Assembly: GCF_018812025.1 (NCBI RefSeq)
Contig: NC_063054.1
Location: 40,187,396 to 40,251,395 of the forward strand
DNA from: Megalobrama amblycephala
Taxonomy: Eukaryota; Chordata; Actinopteri; Cypriniformes; Xenocyprididae
DNA: 64,000 bases
Direction of reading: 5' to 3'
In this document: piece by piece, positions 35,601-47,938 of the stretch
Layout: every line of letters begins with the position of its first letter
Numbering within the stretch: position 1 is the first letter of the stretch
Position numbers and translations under genes: made by a program
Notes under the pieces: generated by a model
The model's input: the letters and a program-made list of their open reading frames with translations, nothing else
What the model was told of the DNA's origin: nothing
Database searches by the model: none

Positions 35601-36680
35601 TGAACCCAGCTTTACCCATAGAAACATGAATGGCATACAGGACGGTTAATGTGCAGTATGTTTAACTGAAGGGTTTTGCATCAGGGCTGGAGTCCACAGG
35701 CCACTGAAGAGCAGCAGTGATCAGCAAAAACCCCCGAACCTCTATTTGCATCAAGTGGCGGCAGGGCGGCTTCCATTCGCCCACAGATGCGATTATTCAT
35801 CAGCTTGCAAATTGGCACATCAAAGTGACGGCGGAGGAGAGCAGCACAGGAGCTGCTCACGAGCACAGGTCACTGTACACATCAAGAGCGACTCCTGTCC
35901 CCTGGTGTCAGCAAACTACTGTATTAAATGCTGCTCAGACACAAAGGCCTGTTTCTGGACCATTGAAACAAAAGTGGACTGTATGATAAAGCCTTATATC
36001 ATAGTATGAGAAATTGCGTATAGTATTAAGTTAAATTTGATCTTGGTTGAAACGTGTGCAAAAAGAGGGAACTACATGCTCATGTTGCCATGATGATCCA
36101 AAAAATTAAGCTTAGCGGTACATCAGCAATTATTATATAATTATAGCCATCAGTTTTTGGGAAATATTTTCTAATTTGTGGTAATTTTTCAATTATCTAA
36201 AAAGATGATTTTACTCTAGGAAAGTTTAAACTCACACTGGCTTTGAGGGTAATGGTCTCTCTGGGGTGGACGGTAGTTTCCTTGGTGATAGTTTCTGGGG
36301 GGCGGGGCACTGCTGTACTGACCGCCCCTATGCTGACCCTCGACAGGAGGGCCGTGGCCAAAATGACCCGCCCCTTGACTTCTGCCCACATGGTGACTGA
36401 AAAGAGAAGAAAAAAATATGTTGATATTCAGGGTTTTTAGCCTCTGGAGGGGTACTGTAAGGATTTCAAAATTTTGTATAATTTAATATTATATTTTTCA
36501 AAATTTATTTCTAAACGTCCATAGTTGGTTGGCTGTCCCCAAGTTGGCTGAGGGGGGTCTTTTGGTTAGTGTTGCCATCGTTAAGTATAACAAAGTATTA
36601 AAAATGGTTTATGTTAAGTGAAATAAAGCAAAAAAAAAGGAAATAACTTTCCATATAAATAGCTATATAAATGTATGAAC

Positions 36681-36721
<41 letters not shown>

Positions 36722-39700
36722 TGAAAAACTAAAAATGAAATGTTGCCTTGGGAAATAACTGAAATTAGTACTAAAATTACTAAAACTGAAATAAAAGCTA
36801 AAATGAAATATTTCAAAACAACAAAAACTAATAAAAATGGGGGGAGGAGCACCTAATAAGATTACCAAAACTTAAATATAAATAGCATATAAATACATAA
36901 TACTGCTTTGGGTGGGAAAAATTGATAAGCCCTGATCTAAAATATGTAACTATCCCTTAAATGCCAAATATTCTGACAAAGAAACAAGGATTGAAAAATA
37001 GAGGTTTCAAAGTGTAAACTATTGCAGAACTACTTAAAGTCCAAGAACACCTGTCTGCACCATCCAATCAAACCCAAAAACAGCTTTCATTAAGAAATTA
37101 AGTCTTTGGTGGGCTTTCATCTGCATACATCTCCCCTAAACACCATGCATAATTCATCTCTTGTCATTGAAGCCTGAATTGACCAGATGTTTAATTAGCC
37201 CATTTTATACAAACTATTGCACTAATTTTTTATTTTTTTTTATACAACGCCACTTAAAAACATTAAAAGGCAAGAATTCAACCAAATAAACTGATGGATT
37301 CTGTGGGATTTTCATGACTTACTTGAGCTTTCTGAAACCCGATTGGTCCAGATGGGCTTGTTGGCGGTTTGGGTTAAATCCCAACTGAGGTCTCCATGGG
37401 CCGCGGTTACTCTGTTCCCAATCACCTGGTTTCAGAACCTTGTTAGGGATCCTGGAGAGAGAAATTGTAATACATAAATATAAAATATTCAAACATCAAT
37501 GCATCACTGAAAAGGCCATCCATTTTGTGCGGATATTCAATAGGTCTTTATTTATGCATTTTCATTAAAAAGTGCAGCACTTACTTTGCTCCTGATAGGA
37601 CAACAGCCTTGAACACAAAACCATCACCAAACTGCGGATCCTTGAATTTGATTCTGCCAACCAGAAACAATCAGTATTAAAGTACAAAATTTAAGTGGAT
37701 ATACCATATTCCAGAGCCATTCAGATGAACGGCATCAGTCCAGAGTTTGGAGGAGCTTCATATAAAGTTTTTGTTTAACGTCTGTGGGTTTTATGCAGTG
37801 TCTGACCTCTAGAGGAACCAGTAAATATCGGCAGGACAAGGCCAATGTTTCAATGCCTGACACTACAATTCTACAACCATGCTTCTTTGAGATGGTCACG
37901 TCTGTCTCTGGAAGGACACAAATACGAGTCCTTGTGTAGCCAATGGCTTAAAAATATCAGACTGATAACATGAACTAATAAACCAAATCAAAATAGCAAG
38001 GGGTTGAAAGATGCAAACGATTAGCAATAAATAAATAAATAAATAAATAAATAAAGTTCAGGCCTATGAATCAGATAATATTTGATGCGCATTAGTAGAT
38101 AATTGGTTGAGGCATAAAACAAACTCTTACCCAATAGCGCAGCTGCTGCGGATGTCTCTCAGCGTTGGGATGGGCGACTCCACTGGTCTGAGGAAAACAA
38201 AAATGATGTTTCACAGGATTTGCAAAGCTTTAGTCTCAAGTGTCTCAACAGACTTTGCCCAGGAAATGACACAACAAAGCATCAAGAAACAAGATAAATG
38301 TGTTGTCTCCTTACTTATCTGGTAGAATAGGGTCTTCATCTAGATTTAATGTACCTTGGATTCCATGGCAAAACTCTGCAGGGATCTCAGTGCCCTTGAA
38401 GAGAGAGGATTGGAAATTACAGACTGAGACAACAAACTAAGGATCATTCACACTAAAGATTTTGGTTAAGATTGATTGCTTTTAATATAGGGATGTTCTA
38501 TAATGGCAAAAATCATAATCACAATTATTTAGGTCAACACTGAGATCATGATCATTTAAAAATTACTCATTTCATGCTTTTATTGAACCTATTTAAAAAA
38601 AAAAAAAAGTGGATTTCCTTGAACTTTAAATATAATTAAACTGAAAAACAAAAATAATAAAATAAATAAGACCATTATTAAATAAATAAAATAAATACAA
38701 AAATCTCTTTATTCCTCTTCTGCAGTCACACATTTGATATATTATGCTTAACATTTAGTTAAGATGTACTAATAAAAATGTGTTAATCTTTAAACTAATA
38801 CATTATTTAAATCAAAATGTATCCGTCTAATTAATGGACAAATGTGAACTAACAATGAACAGCTTTATTTTCATTAACAATGATTAAAAAGTACTGTACT
38901 AAAGGTATTGCTCATTGTTAATGTTAATTAATGTTAACAAATGGAACCGTACTGTAAAGTGTTACCATTATCATTCATATATTATAGTTTGTTTATTTGT
39001 TGGTGCTTTTAGGGAGCGGTAAAAGCACACAACTAAAGAAAATCAGCATGCTGGATTAATGATACTACACAAAATGAGAACATTTTCATTTTACCTCATT
39101 TTATCACAATCACTGGCAGCCAAAATCATGATTAACTGATCAAAAACTTTAAATTACGGCTGGATGAGTAGTTTGGGTTAAGATTACAGGAAGACCAGTA
39201 CCTCATGAGATTCTGCACGGTAGAGCTCCAGGATGAAATCACACAGGGGGTGGGACTTCCCAACAAACAAGACATCACTTCCCAGACTGTTCCTTCTCAC
39301 TGAAAACAACCATCAGATGGTACAGTCAGATTAAAAACACCACTTCAAAGCAAAAAATTATTTTAAGGACAGAACATAATGCAACAGAATTGGCAAGTAT
39401 TGTTGCTCAACTTCATTTAGACATTCAGTAATATACTGCTTATTGGCTATGAAGGTATATGCCTTACTCTCATCTGGGGTCAAATCAGAGTAGACCTCTG
39501 CTAACGCTGCCCGTAACCTCCGCTCGTCCACAAACGGTAACAAAGCAACACCTGTCGTGAGGAAAAGAGCAAAATCACAATGACTGAAAACAACACAGCA
39601 CTCGTTGTTACTATTCAGAGCTCAAAATGAAGCGCTGACCCTGCCAGGCGTACTTCTTCCCATTCAAATCAATGGCAAAGTCATCGGGGTAGAAATCAAT

Positions 39701-42700
39701 GATTGAGGATTCCTGTTAGAGACAGATGAAGACAATTACAAAGAGAAAGAAAATCTCAAAATGAATACCATTTACACTCTCAAATGTCCCTGGTGTTACT
39801 TTGCATGACTATGGATTGCTAGGCATCAAAACAAATAAAATAATTTTATTAATTTTTAAGAGATACTTATTAAAGCTACTAAAATTATTCAAATCAAGAG
39901 CAGCGAGTGATTGTTTTTCTTTTGTTTTTTGATTCATATTAACAGCATGCATGCAGCAGTAGGTACAGTATATTATGTTTTTTAACACAGATCTAATAGA
40001 CAAATGCAATTTCTTTTCCTGCCGTTTGCGTTCACAGACAAAACCCGATTGTGTTTGTGAACTTATGTTTTTGACATAATATTGTGCGTCTTTGACAGTT
40101 TAAGCACAATAAGATGTGATTGAGAACTTCGTTTGATACTCACAGGACGTGCCGTCTGACAGCCAGCTTTCTGTGCGTATGCTTTAGATGTGTGCGCACA
40201 GAAAACCATATATCAGAAATTTAGACTGATGTCACTTTAAAACGCATGCAGATTATAAACTTTCATGGTGACGAAGAACTGTAATGTCACGTGAGCGTGG
40301 TCGCGATAGAGATGATTGCCAAAAACTAACAAAATATCTGTTTGGTTTTCGATGAGTATCCGAGGCATGAGCTGTACAGGCACAGCCCTCTTCTGGAAAA
40401 CAGGGCGGGGAGCAGCAGCTCATTTGCATTTAAAAGACACATACACGAAAACAGCATGTTTTTCCTTTCATTCAAAAGTGGGCATTTACAAAACGGTATA
40501 ATAAATAATCTGTGAGGTATTTTGAGCTGAAACTTCACAGACCTATACTGGGGACACCAGAGACTTGTATTACATCTTGTAAAAAAAAAAAAGGGCATAT
40601 TTTATTAAATAAATAAATAAATGAATACGTTTGGGTACATTTGAATAAATCTGCTTATCAATGCCTCTTTCAAATCAAATTCCCAACAGACAAAATCAAA
40701 TATAGTTTGACTTGAAAATTCACTGCAAAAAATGATTGGAGTACGTTTTACAAGAAAATACCGTTTCAGTCTTTCTACTTCAAAATTTCCTGTTTATTAT
40801 AATGCGTTACCTGCTATTTCTTTGTAATTATTTGTGAAATTTAATAGCAATTTGAGTGAAACTTTTTCCTAAGCATTGTGAATGCAGTTTCATGTATAAA
40901 GGCCAGAACACACCAAGCCGACGCCGACGAACTAGTGGCAACGAAAGGAGACTGCAGGGTTGGCTAATGTTGGCAGCGTCTGTGTCCAAAGTTGCCCTGA
41001 CACACCAAACCGACGCTAAACAGCCGACGGCCAGGTGGCACGTCAGTTCTGCGCCTGCGTGAGATGAAATGCCTTTCCGTACCAGCAGGTGGCAGTATCT
41101 GAACAGCCAATCAGAATGATCAGATGGCCCGACGAGCTCCGACGGCGATTCAACATTTCGAATCGGCCGAAAAAAAAGCAGACGAGGACCAACTTCACCC
41201 GACGGTGCGGAACACACTGAGAAAACTTAGTCGGCCGGCGAAGAAAAACTGCCCGATGGCCAACCGTCAGCTTGGTGTGTTTCTGCCTTAAGTCAGAGGT
41301 AAATCTCCCACTCACTGGGTCCGTCATCAGGGCTCTCCATGTCGTCGGCAGGAAGTTTCCACTGGCAGCAGGAAATACACTCATGAGCTGCTCCAGAGGT
41401 TTGAACTGCAGATGAAGAATTATTATGACATTGAGTAAATCAATAGTCAACACATCAGGAACAACACCGAGTCAAAACAAATCACGCATAACAGAGTTTG
41501 TGTGCCAATGCAATGAGTTTCAAATTACCGGTTTGGTCCCTTTCTCGAAATCACTGAACATGCCCTTGATGTCTTTGAAGTCGGAGGCAAACGGAGCATA
41601 ATGAAAGGGAAAATACCACTTCCAGGATGCGCAGCCCTGTCACACACACACACAAAAAAAAAAAACACTTGACTGTCATACCACACAAAAACAAGTTAAA
41701 TACATCTTCAATTACTTCAAACAGAAATCCTCGATTTTGAAAGACCTTCAATCCAAGTCATTTTTAAGACGTCTTCCATTAGCCCGTCACACTTACACTG
41801 TCAATGGGAGACCTTGATACACCAAATTTACAGCTCAATTAACACTCAGGAGGGCATTTAGACCAGACAGTTTAAGAGAAAGCCAAAAGGGCTTCAACAA
41901 AAGACACACACACTCATGAAAACAGCAAAATTTGTGGATTTAGTCCATGTCTATAACCTTTCATGCTAGCATACTCAAACATTTACAATTATTATTTTTT
42001 TAAAAAGATACACTTTTAAAATGTACAAACCCCAAAACGGATCCAAATACAACCAGAAAAATGCATTAAAGAGAGATAATTTTGTCAGTGTCAGACTCCT
42101 GCATTTTTTTTTTTACTGAGGTTTACAGTCAATTCATTTCTGAAAATAATTATTTTTTCAAATGGTACATTACAATGAATCTGCTCTAAAGATTCAAGGA
42201 TTCATTTGAGTCATCACTCAGTGTCCGTGTTTGGCATTTTACATTCTGTAAAACAACATGTAGGTAAATATTATTATTAATTCAATTTTACTTGTATAGA
42301 GCTTCTCACAAAACAGTTTCAAAAGCAGCTTTATAGAAAATATGTTTTTAACAGCTTAATATCTTCGTGCCTTTGTCTCATTTAGCAGATTAGAGATGGA
42401 TGTTAATGTAGTTTACATTTTGTGATGATATAAAATCAAGCAGTTGAGATTTGCTATATAGTATATACTTTATATGTGCAGATAAAACAAAACATTACAG
42501 AAGCTTCGGATTTGAGTGAGAACATCTGACAATCTCTTCGGCGCTCCAGTAATGGCAGAGGCAGCTTCCTGCTTTATAGAGTCAACCAATCTATTAATTT
42601 CCCCTATTTAAACTGACATTTTGTCAAGTGGCAAAAAGCAAAAAGGTGCAAGAAAATCCGTGCAATAGAAATTATACTTGTGACCCCTCAAATGAAAAAA

Positions 42701-45700
42701 TAGACACCCTAATGTGGGTAAATAAAAGCCATGTTGAGATCTGCCCCTGAACATCTACCATTTGGCAGCGTCTGTGTGTATCCGTGTGTGTGCGCAAATC
42801 AGCGAATATGTGGCAGAAGGGAGCAAACGCATCTCACACAGCAGCGAGACTCCATAACGAATCTGTTCAGCGGTTCCCGTGGGATGGCTCTCATCCGCCG
42901 AGCACATGGAGTAAGTGCAGGCCGCGCATATATATAGAGCTCCAATTACTGTGGACAAATCCCTGCACACAGAACTCTAATCAACCGGAGATCTACTGGA
43001 GAGAACGGAGCTCTAATGACTGAATTTAAAGCTAAAGATCAAGACCCTGCATTAAAACTCAACTAGATAACACTAACTGGCTCAAGGAGCAGCGCAAACA
43101 CAGCACAAAGCTGTTTGATCCTAGATTTGATGAACAAACAGATGAAGCAGAGGATATTCTGTAACATTTCCTGGATCTGCTTTAAAACAGAATGTGGAAA
43201 CTGTTCATTTCTGACTTGTAAGTGAAAAGGATAAAAGAATAAAGGGTAGGAAATAAGTAATGCACCAATCATGAATTTTCATTGCTGATTCATTGCCCCC
43301 CCCCCCAAGCGAATTGGCCAGTTCCGATAGCGATAGATAAATCCCGTTTTTAAATCCCAGCTAGCGCGCTTCCCATAATGTTTATACGTTAGGTCAGTAG
43401 GTGGAGAGTAGGCGGTCTTTTGTGGCTGTTCGAACACATTTGATCACATGGGCTGCAACAACTATTCGATAAAAGCGTTATTAATCGATAATGAAAATCA
43501 CGAACAATGATTCTCATTATCGATTAGTTGCGCCTGACCACCGTGCACTGAAAACATGACAGTTGCATCAAATTACAGCACTGAATTACGCATCTAAAAA
43601 TATTGAAGGAAGCAGAGTGAGCTGCTGCAGGAAAGGTACGTGATCCAAACTGCCCAAAACATGAGAATTCTTTACTTTAAGCTTCAAGCTAATGCATTAG
43701 TGTAATGGCTTGCCCGTCAGGCGCTTTGATAGATGCATGCATTTCCTCAGCGCAAAACGTTCATTCTACTGCTGTATCCTTATCTATAAAATGTTACAAA
43801 TTCATGCGAACATTTCCATTTTGCATAAAGGCTCGTCCTGACAGTCTGTGTTAAACTTCAAACTTTACCGAATGAGCGCCTGCGCGCAGACCTGCATCAG
43901 ACAGCGGTAGAGAGGGAGACAATATTCAGTGCAAAAAATATTAATTTTGCTGAAATATCTGTTGTTTAAAGTTAAATTTAGATTTAAAAATCAACATGTC
44001 ATTCAAGTATCTTATGAGAGTAGTAACTGTAAAGGGATAACAACATGTAATTTAAATGCAAGACGTTTCTTACATTTACAGGAAAAAGAAGTGACAGTAA
44101 GAGGTGATTGTGTCCGGAGTGAATGTGTGTGCTCCTGCAGAACATTTATCTTGCCTGTTTGTTAACACCGAGTGTGTTTTTTTAAAATTATCTTTATTAC
44201 TATATTAATTTGTTTTATTAATTTTCTTTGAAGTACATTGGGCAGGACGTGCAATGTGTTTTTTGTACCAAAAAAAAAAAAAAAGAAAAAAAAAAAAAAA
44301 AAGGGGTTTTTATCCGATTCATTGAAATTTGATAATTAGTTGCAGCTCTAGCGTTTATACTACGAAAGCAATCAGCTTATGGTTCACAATTGCATGAACA
44401 CTGTGCCTCTTTTTATTTGAATCCATTTTTACACAAAAATTAATTTTACAGTGTTTGAAGGAGAACATGAAGCGGAATATCCAATTAATGGAAGAAATAA
44501 TGAGATGATGTTATAATAACTGGTCAGTTTTAAAGGCTATAAACCTTCAGGTTCAGGTGTGTACCAGTGACTTACCTGATAGTAGTATCTGAGCACCCAG
44601 CAAAGGCCCTCCACGTACGACTTCACCACTTTCTTACGAAACTCATCGTCGGTCGCATCCACATCAAATTTGGTTTTATAGTAACGCTGTTTCCAGCCGT
44701 CCTCCCATAACCTGCGAAACACATTTATAACACCATCACAGACACATAAACCTCTCACAGTTTGTCATCTTCTCCAAAGAAAGGCCTGAATTCATTAAAC
44801 CCAAACCAGCCTCTCCTGTGCCAAATCGAGCGGGTTCACTTTTATGCATATGCACGCCTATGAGAATTTCCCACTTTGACGGGCTCCATTAAGGGGCGAT
44901 GGGAAACTTGTTTTCCACCTTAGCGCTGGTCAGGATATTTTGACATGCTCTGGAAATGCAGCTCACATAATCAAGGATGAGCTGCATCTGTCTAGTGTAA
45001 CCTCTACAGCGTCCCACCGGGGACGCAGAAAACCTCCATGAATACCAATTGAACTCAATCGATTTAGAATGCGTTAGAAAGCTAATCACTGAAACAGTCG
45101 CTGTATTATTCACTGGCGGTACGGACACGCATCAGCGACAGACTCCTGCATGACTCAGGCAGACATTTGTGTGTGCAACTAGTCGACTAGTTTGTGGAAG
45201 TCGTCACCTTTATTTCTCATAGAGCTTTATAAAATGGATTGTTACGAGGCAGCTTCACAGTAATAAACAGGAAAATAACAGAATGGATACAAACTTCATC
45301 AAATATGAGAAATTCAAATTTTGCAGTTCTAAAAAGACAATAGTGTCATTAATGATTGGTCAAAAAAAGCAGTCTTAAGGAAGGCTGGTATAATTAAGTT
45401 GGCCTTTACATGATACGCTCTTGTATTTTAAAACAGAAAAACAAAGAGCAATGAAACAGCATTAAAAAGGACTTGAGATGCATGCTAGAAAGAAGGACTA
45501 TTTCTAACTTGATGTCGAATTGAATTCCTAGAGTTGTGTTGTTACCTGACATTATCTTCCGGTTCTGGTTCGCTGTCACTGTCTTCTGCTTTACGTTTCA
45601 CACCACGAGTCTCCATGTTGTCACTGGCTCCAGCAGCACCCTGAGAGGAAGGACGGTGATGCTGTTATACACTATATCAATGACAGTCATGTTCTGAGGT

Positions 45701-47206
45701 CATAGACTTTGTCAAAGCTAAGCCTTTTCAAAAATTTGTACAAAGAGCAGGAGTGACAGAAAAAGATACATGCCTTTCCATTTTTGATCATGGCTCTCAA
45801 GGACTGAGCTGCTTCCTGAAAAAACAGAAACGGCCGATTCAACCAAGATGACAAAATAAGCATGAGCAATAAGCAAGTTATGTGACCAAAACTTTATGAA
45901 ATCGTATCTAATAGCCGGAAAACACCCAAAATCCAACACTAATTGAACATCTCAGGAATTCATGGCAAAAGAGCGCAAAAACCTTATATACTTATGCGCA
46001 AAAGTCTGGGGTTGTTCAGATTTTTGATGTTTTTAAAAGCTCACCAAGGCTGCATTTATTTGATGCAAAAATGAAAAACCACAGTAAATAGTCATATTAT
46101 GATATATTATTACAATTTAAAATAACTTTTCTATTAAATTACATTTTAAAATGTAATTTATTCCTGTGATCAAAGCTGAATTTTCAGCATCATTACTCCA
46201 GTCATCAGTGTCACATGATCCTTCAGAAATCATTCTAATAAGCTGATTTACTGCTTTTGGTGGAAACCATGATACATTTTGTCCTGGATTATTTGATGAA
46301 TAGAAACAACAAAAAACAAAACAAAAAACAAAAACAGCATTTATTTGAAATGGCAATCTTTTCGTAACATTATAAATGTTTTTACTGTCACTTTTGATCA
46401 ATTTGAAGAGTTAGTTCACCCAAAAACTAACTTTGTCATTAATTACTCACCCTCATGTCGTTCCACACCCGTAAGACCTTCGTTCATCTCCGGAACACAA
46501 ATTAAGATATTTTTGATCAAATTCGTGAAGTATCCAAATCCTCCAGAGACTGCATTTTAACCACCACTTTCAAGGTCCAGAAAGGTACTAAAGACATTGT
46601 TAAAATGGTCGACAAAACAAGAAAACTTTGTGCAAAAAAAAAAAGAAAAAGACTTTGAACCAATGTAGTCAACATGGACTATTTTAACAATGACTTTAGT
46701 ACCTTTCTGGACCTCAGAGGGTGCAATGACATTGCTGCCTATGTGCGTTTCAGAAACCCTTGGATTTCATGAATAATATCTTAAGTTGCACTCAGAAGAT
46801 GAACGAAGGTCTTCCGGGTTTGGAACGACATGAGGGTGAGTAATTAATGACAGAAGTTTCATTTTTGGGTGAACTAACCCTTTAAGCTACTGAAGCCCTT
46901 ATTGACAATCTTGCAGACCTGATTGCGCTGGTTGCCCTGCATCCTCATTTCATATGCGGAATGTCTGGCGTTCTGCACTACCATGGGTCCGTCTCTGCCG
47001 CCCAGGGCCCGAGGGGCAAACTGACCACCAGGGATAAATGATGGACCTTGCTGCGACTAGGAAGAGAGCAATTCAATTCATTAGGTAGTCGTGGCCTAAT
47101 GGTTACAGAGTCAGACTGGTAACCCAAAGGTTGCTGGTTGGATTCTCAATACTGGCAGGAAATAAAAAATGACTGCCCACTGTTCTGGGTGTGTGTCCAT
47201 GGTTTG

Positions 47207-47293
<87 letters not shown>

Positions 47294-47906
47294 CACTACT
47301 CACTTCTCCTAATGGGTGTACACTAACTTGGATGGGTTAAACGCAGAGAACAAATTCTGAGTGGGTTACCATACTTGGCCTTCACATGTCACTTTCACTT
47401 TCAATTACCAAGAAATTGATGATTTAGATACTTCTGCATAGTCTGAATAATAAATATACACAAACATAATTAAGATTTTGCTGGGAAAATGAAATTAAAT
47501 GAAAGTAAAATCATGATTTTTAAGCAACTTAATGTGAAATATGTTGGTATATATTGCTGGTTATTATAATATTTTATGTTTTGATATATTGGCGCATAAA
47601 AATTATTGGTAACACTTTACAATAATTTGTTTACATTAGTTAACATGAAGTAACAGTGAACAATACTTGTACAGCATTTATTAATCTCAATGATGTTAAT
47701 CTTACTAATACATTTTTTTAAATCAGAAGTTGTATCTGTTAACATTAGTTAATGCATTGCGAACTAACAAGAACATTTTATTAACTAACATTAACAAAGA
47801 TTAATAAGTGCTATAAGAATATATTATTCTTAGTTTGTTCATGTTAACCAATGCATTAACTAATGTCAACAAACGAGACCTTATTGTAAAGCATTTCCAA
47901 ATTGTT

Positions 47907-47938
<32 letters not shown>

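Noticed and set aside
35717..36009. Overlapping + strand frames of 87-89 codons in xrn2 intron 28
   Set aside because: Two frames open over the same GC-richer block with no recognisable protein; more simply explained by composition.
45765..45773. GT donor for xrn2 exon 16
   Set aside because: Extending to the GT shifts phase; the junction with exon 17 then meets a stop within about seven codons.
47082..47150. tRNA-like sequence with A- and B-box-like motifs
   Set aside because: It is the head of a SINE: followed by a GT array and SINE tail, with no complete cloverleaf, so not a tRNA gene.
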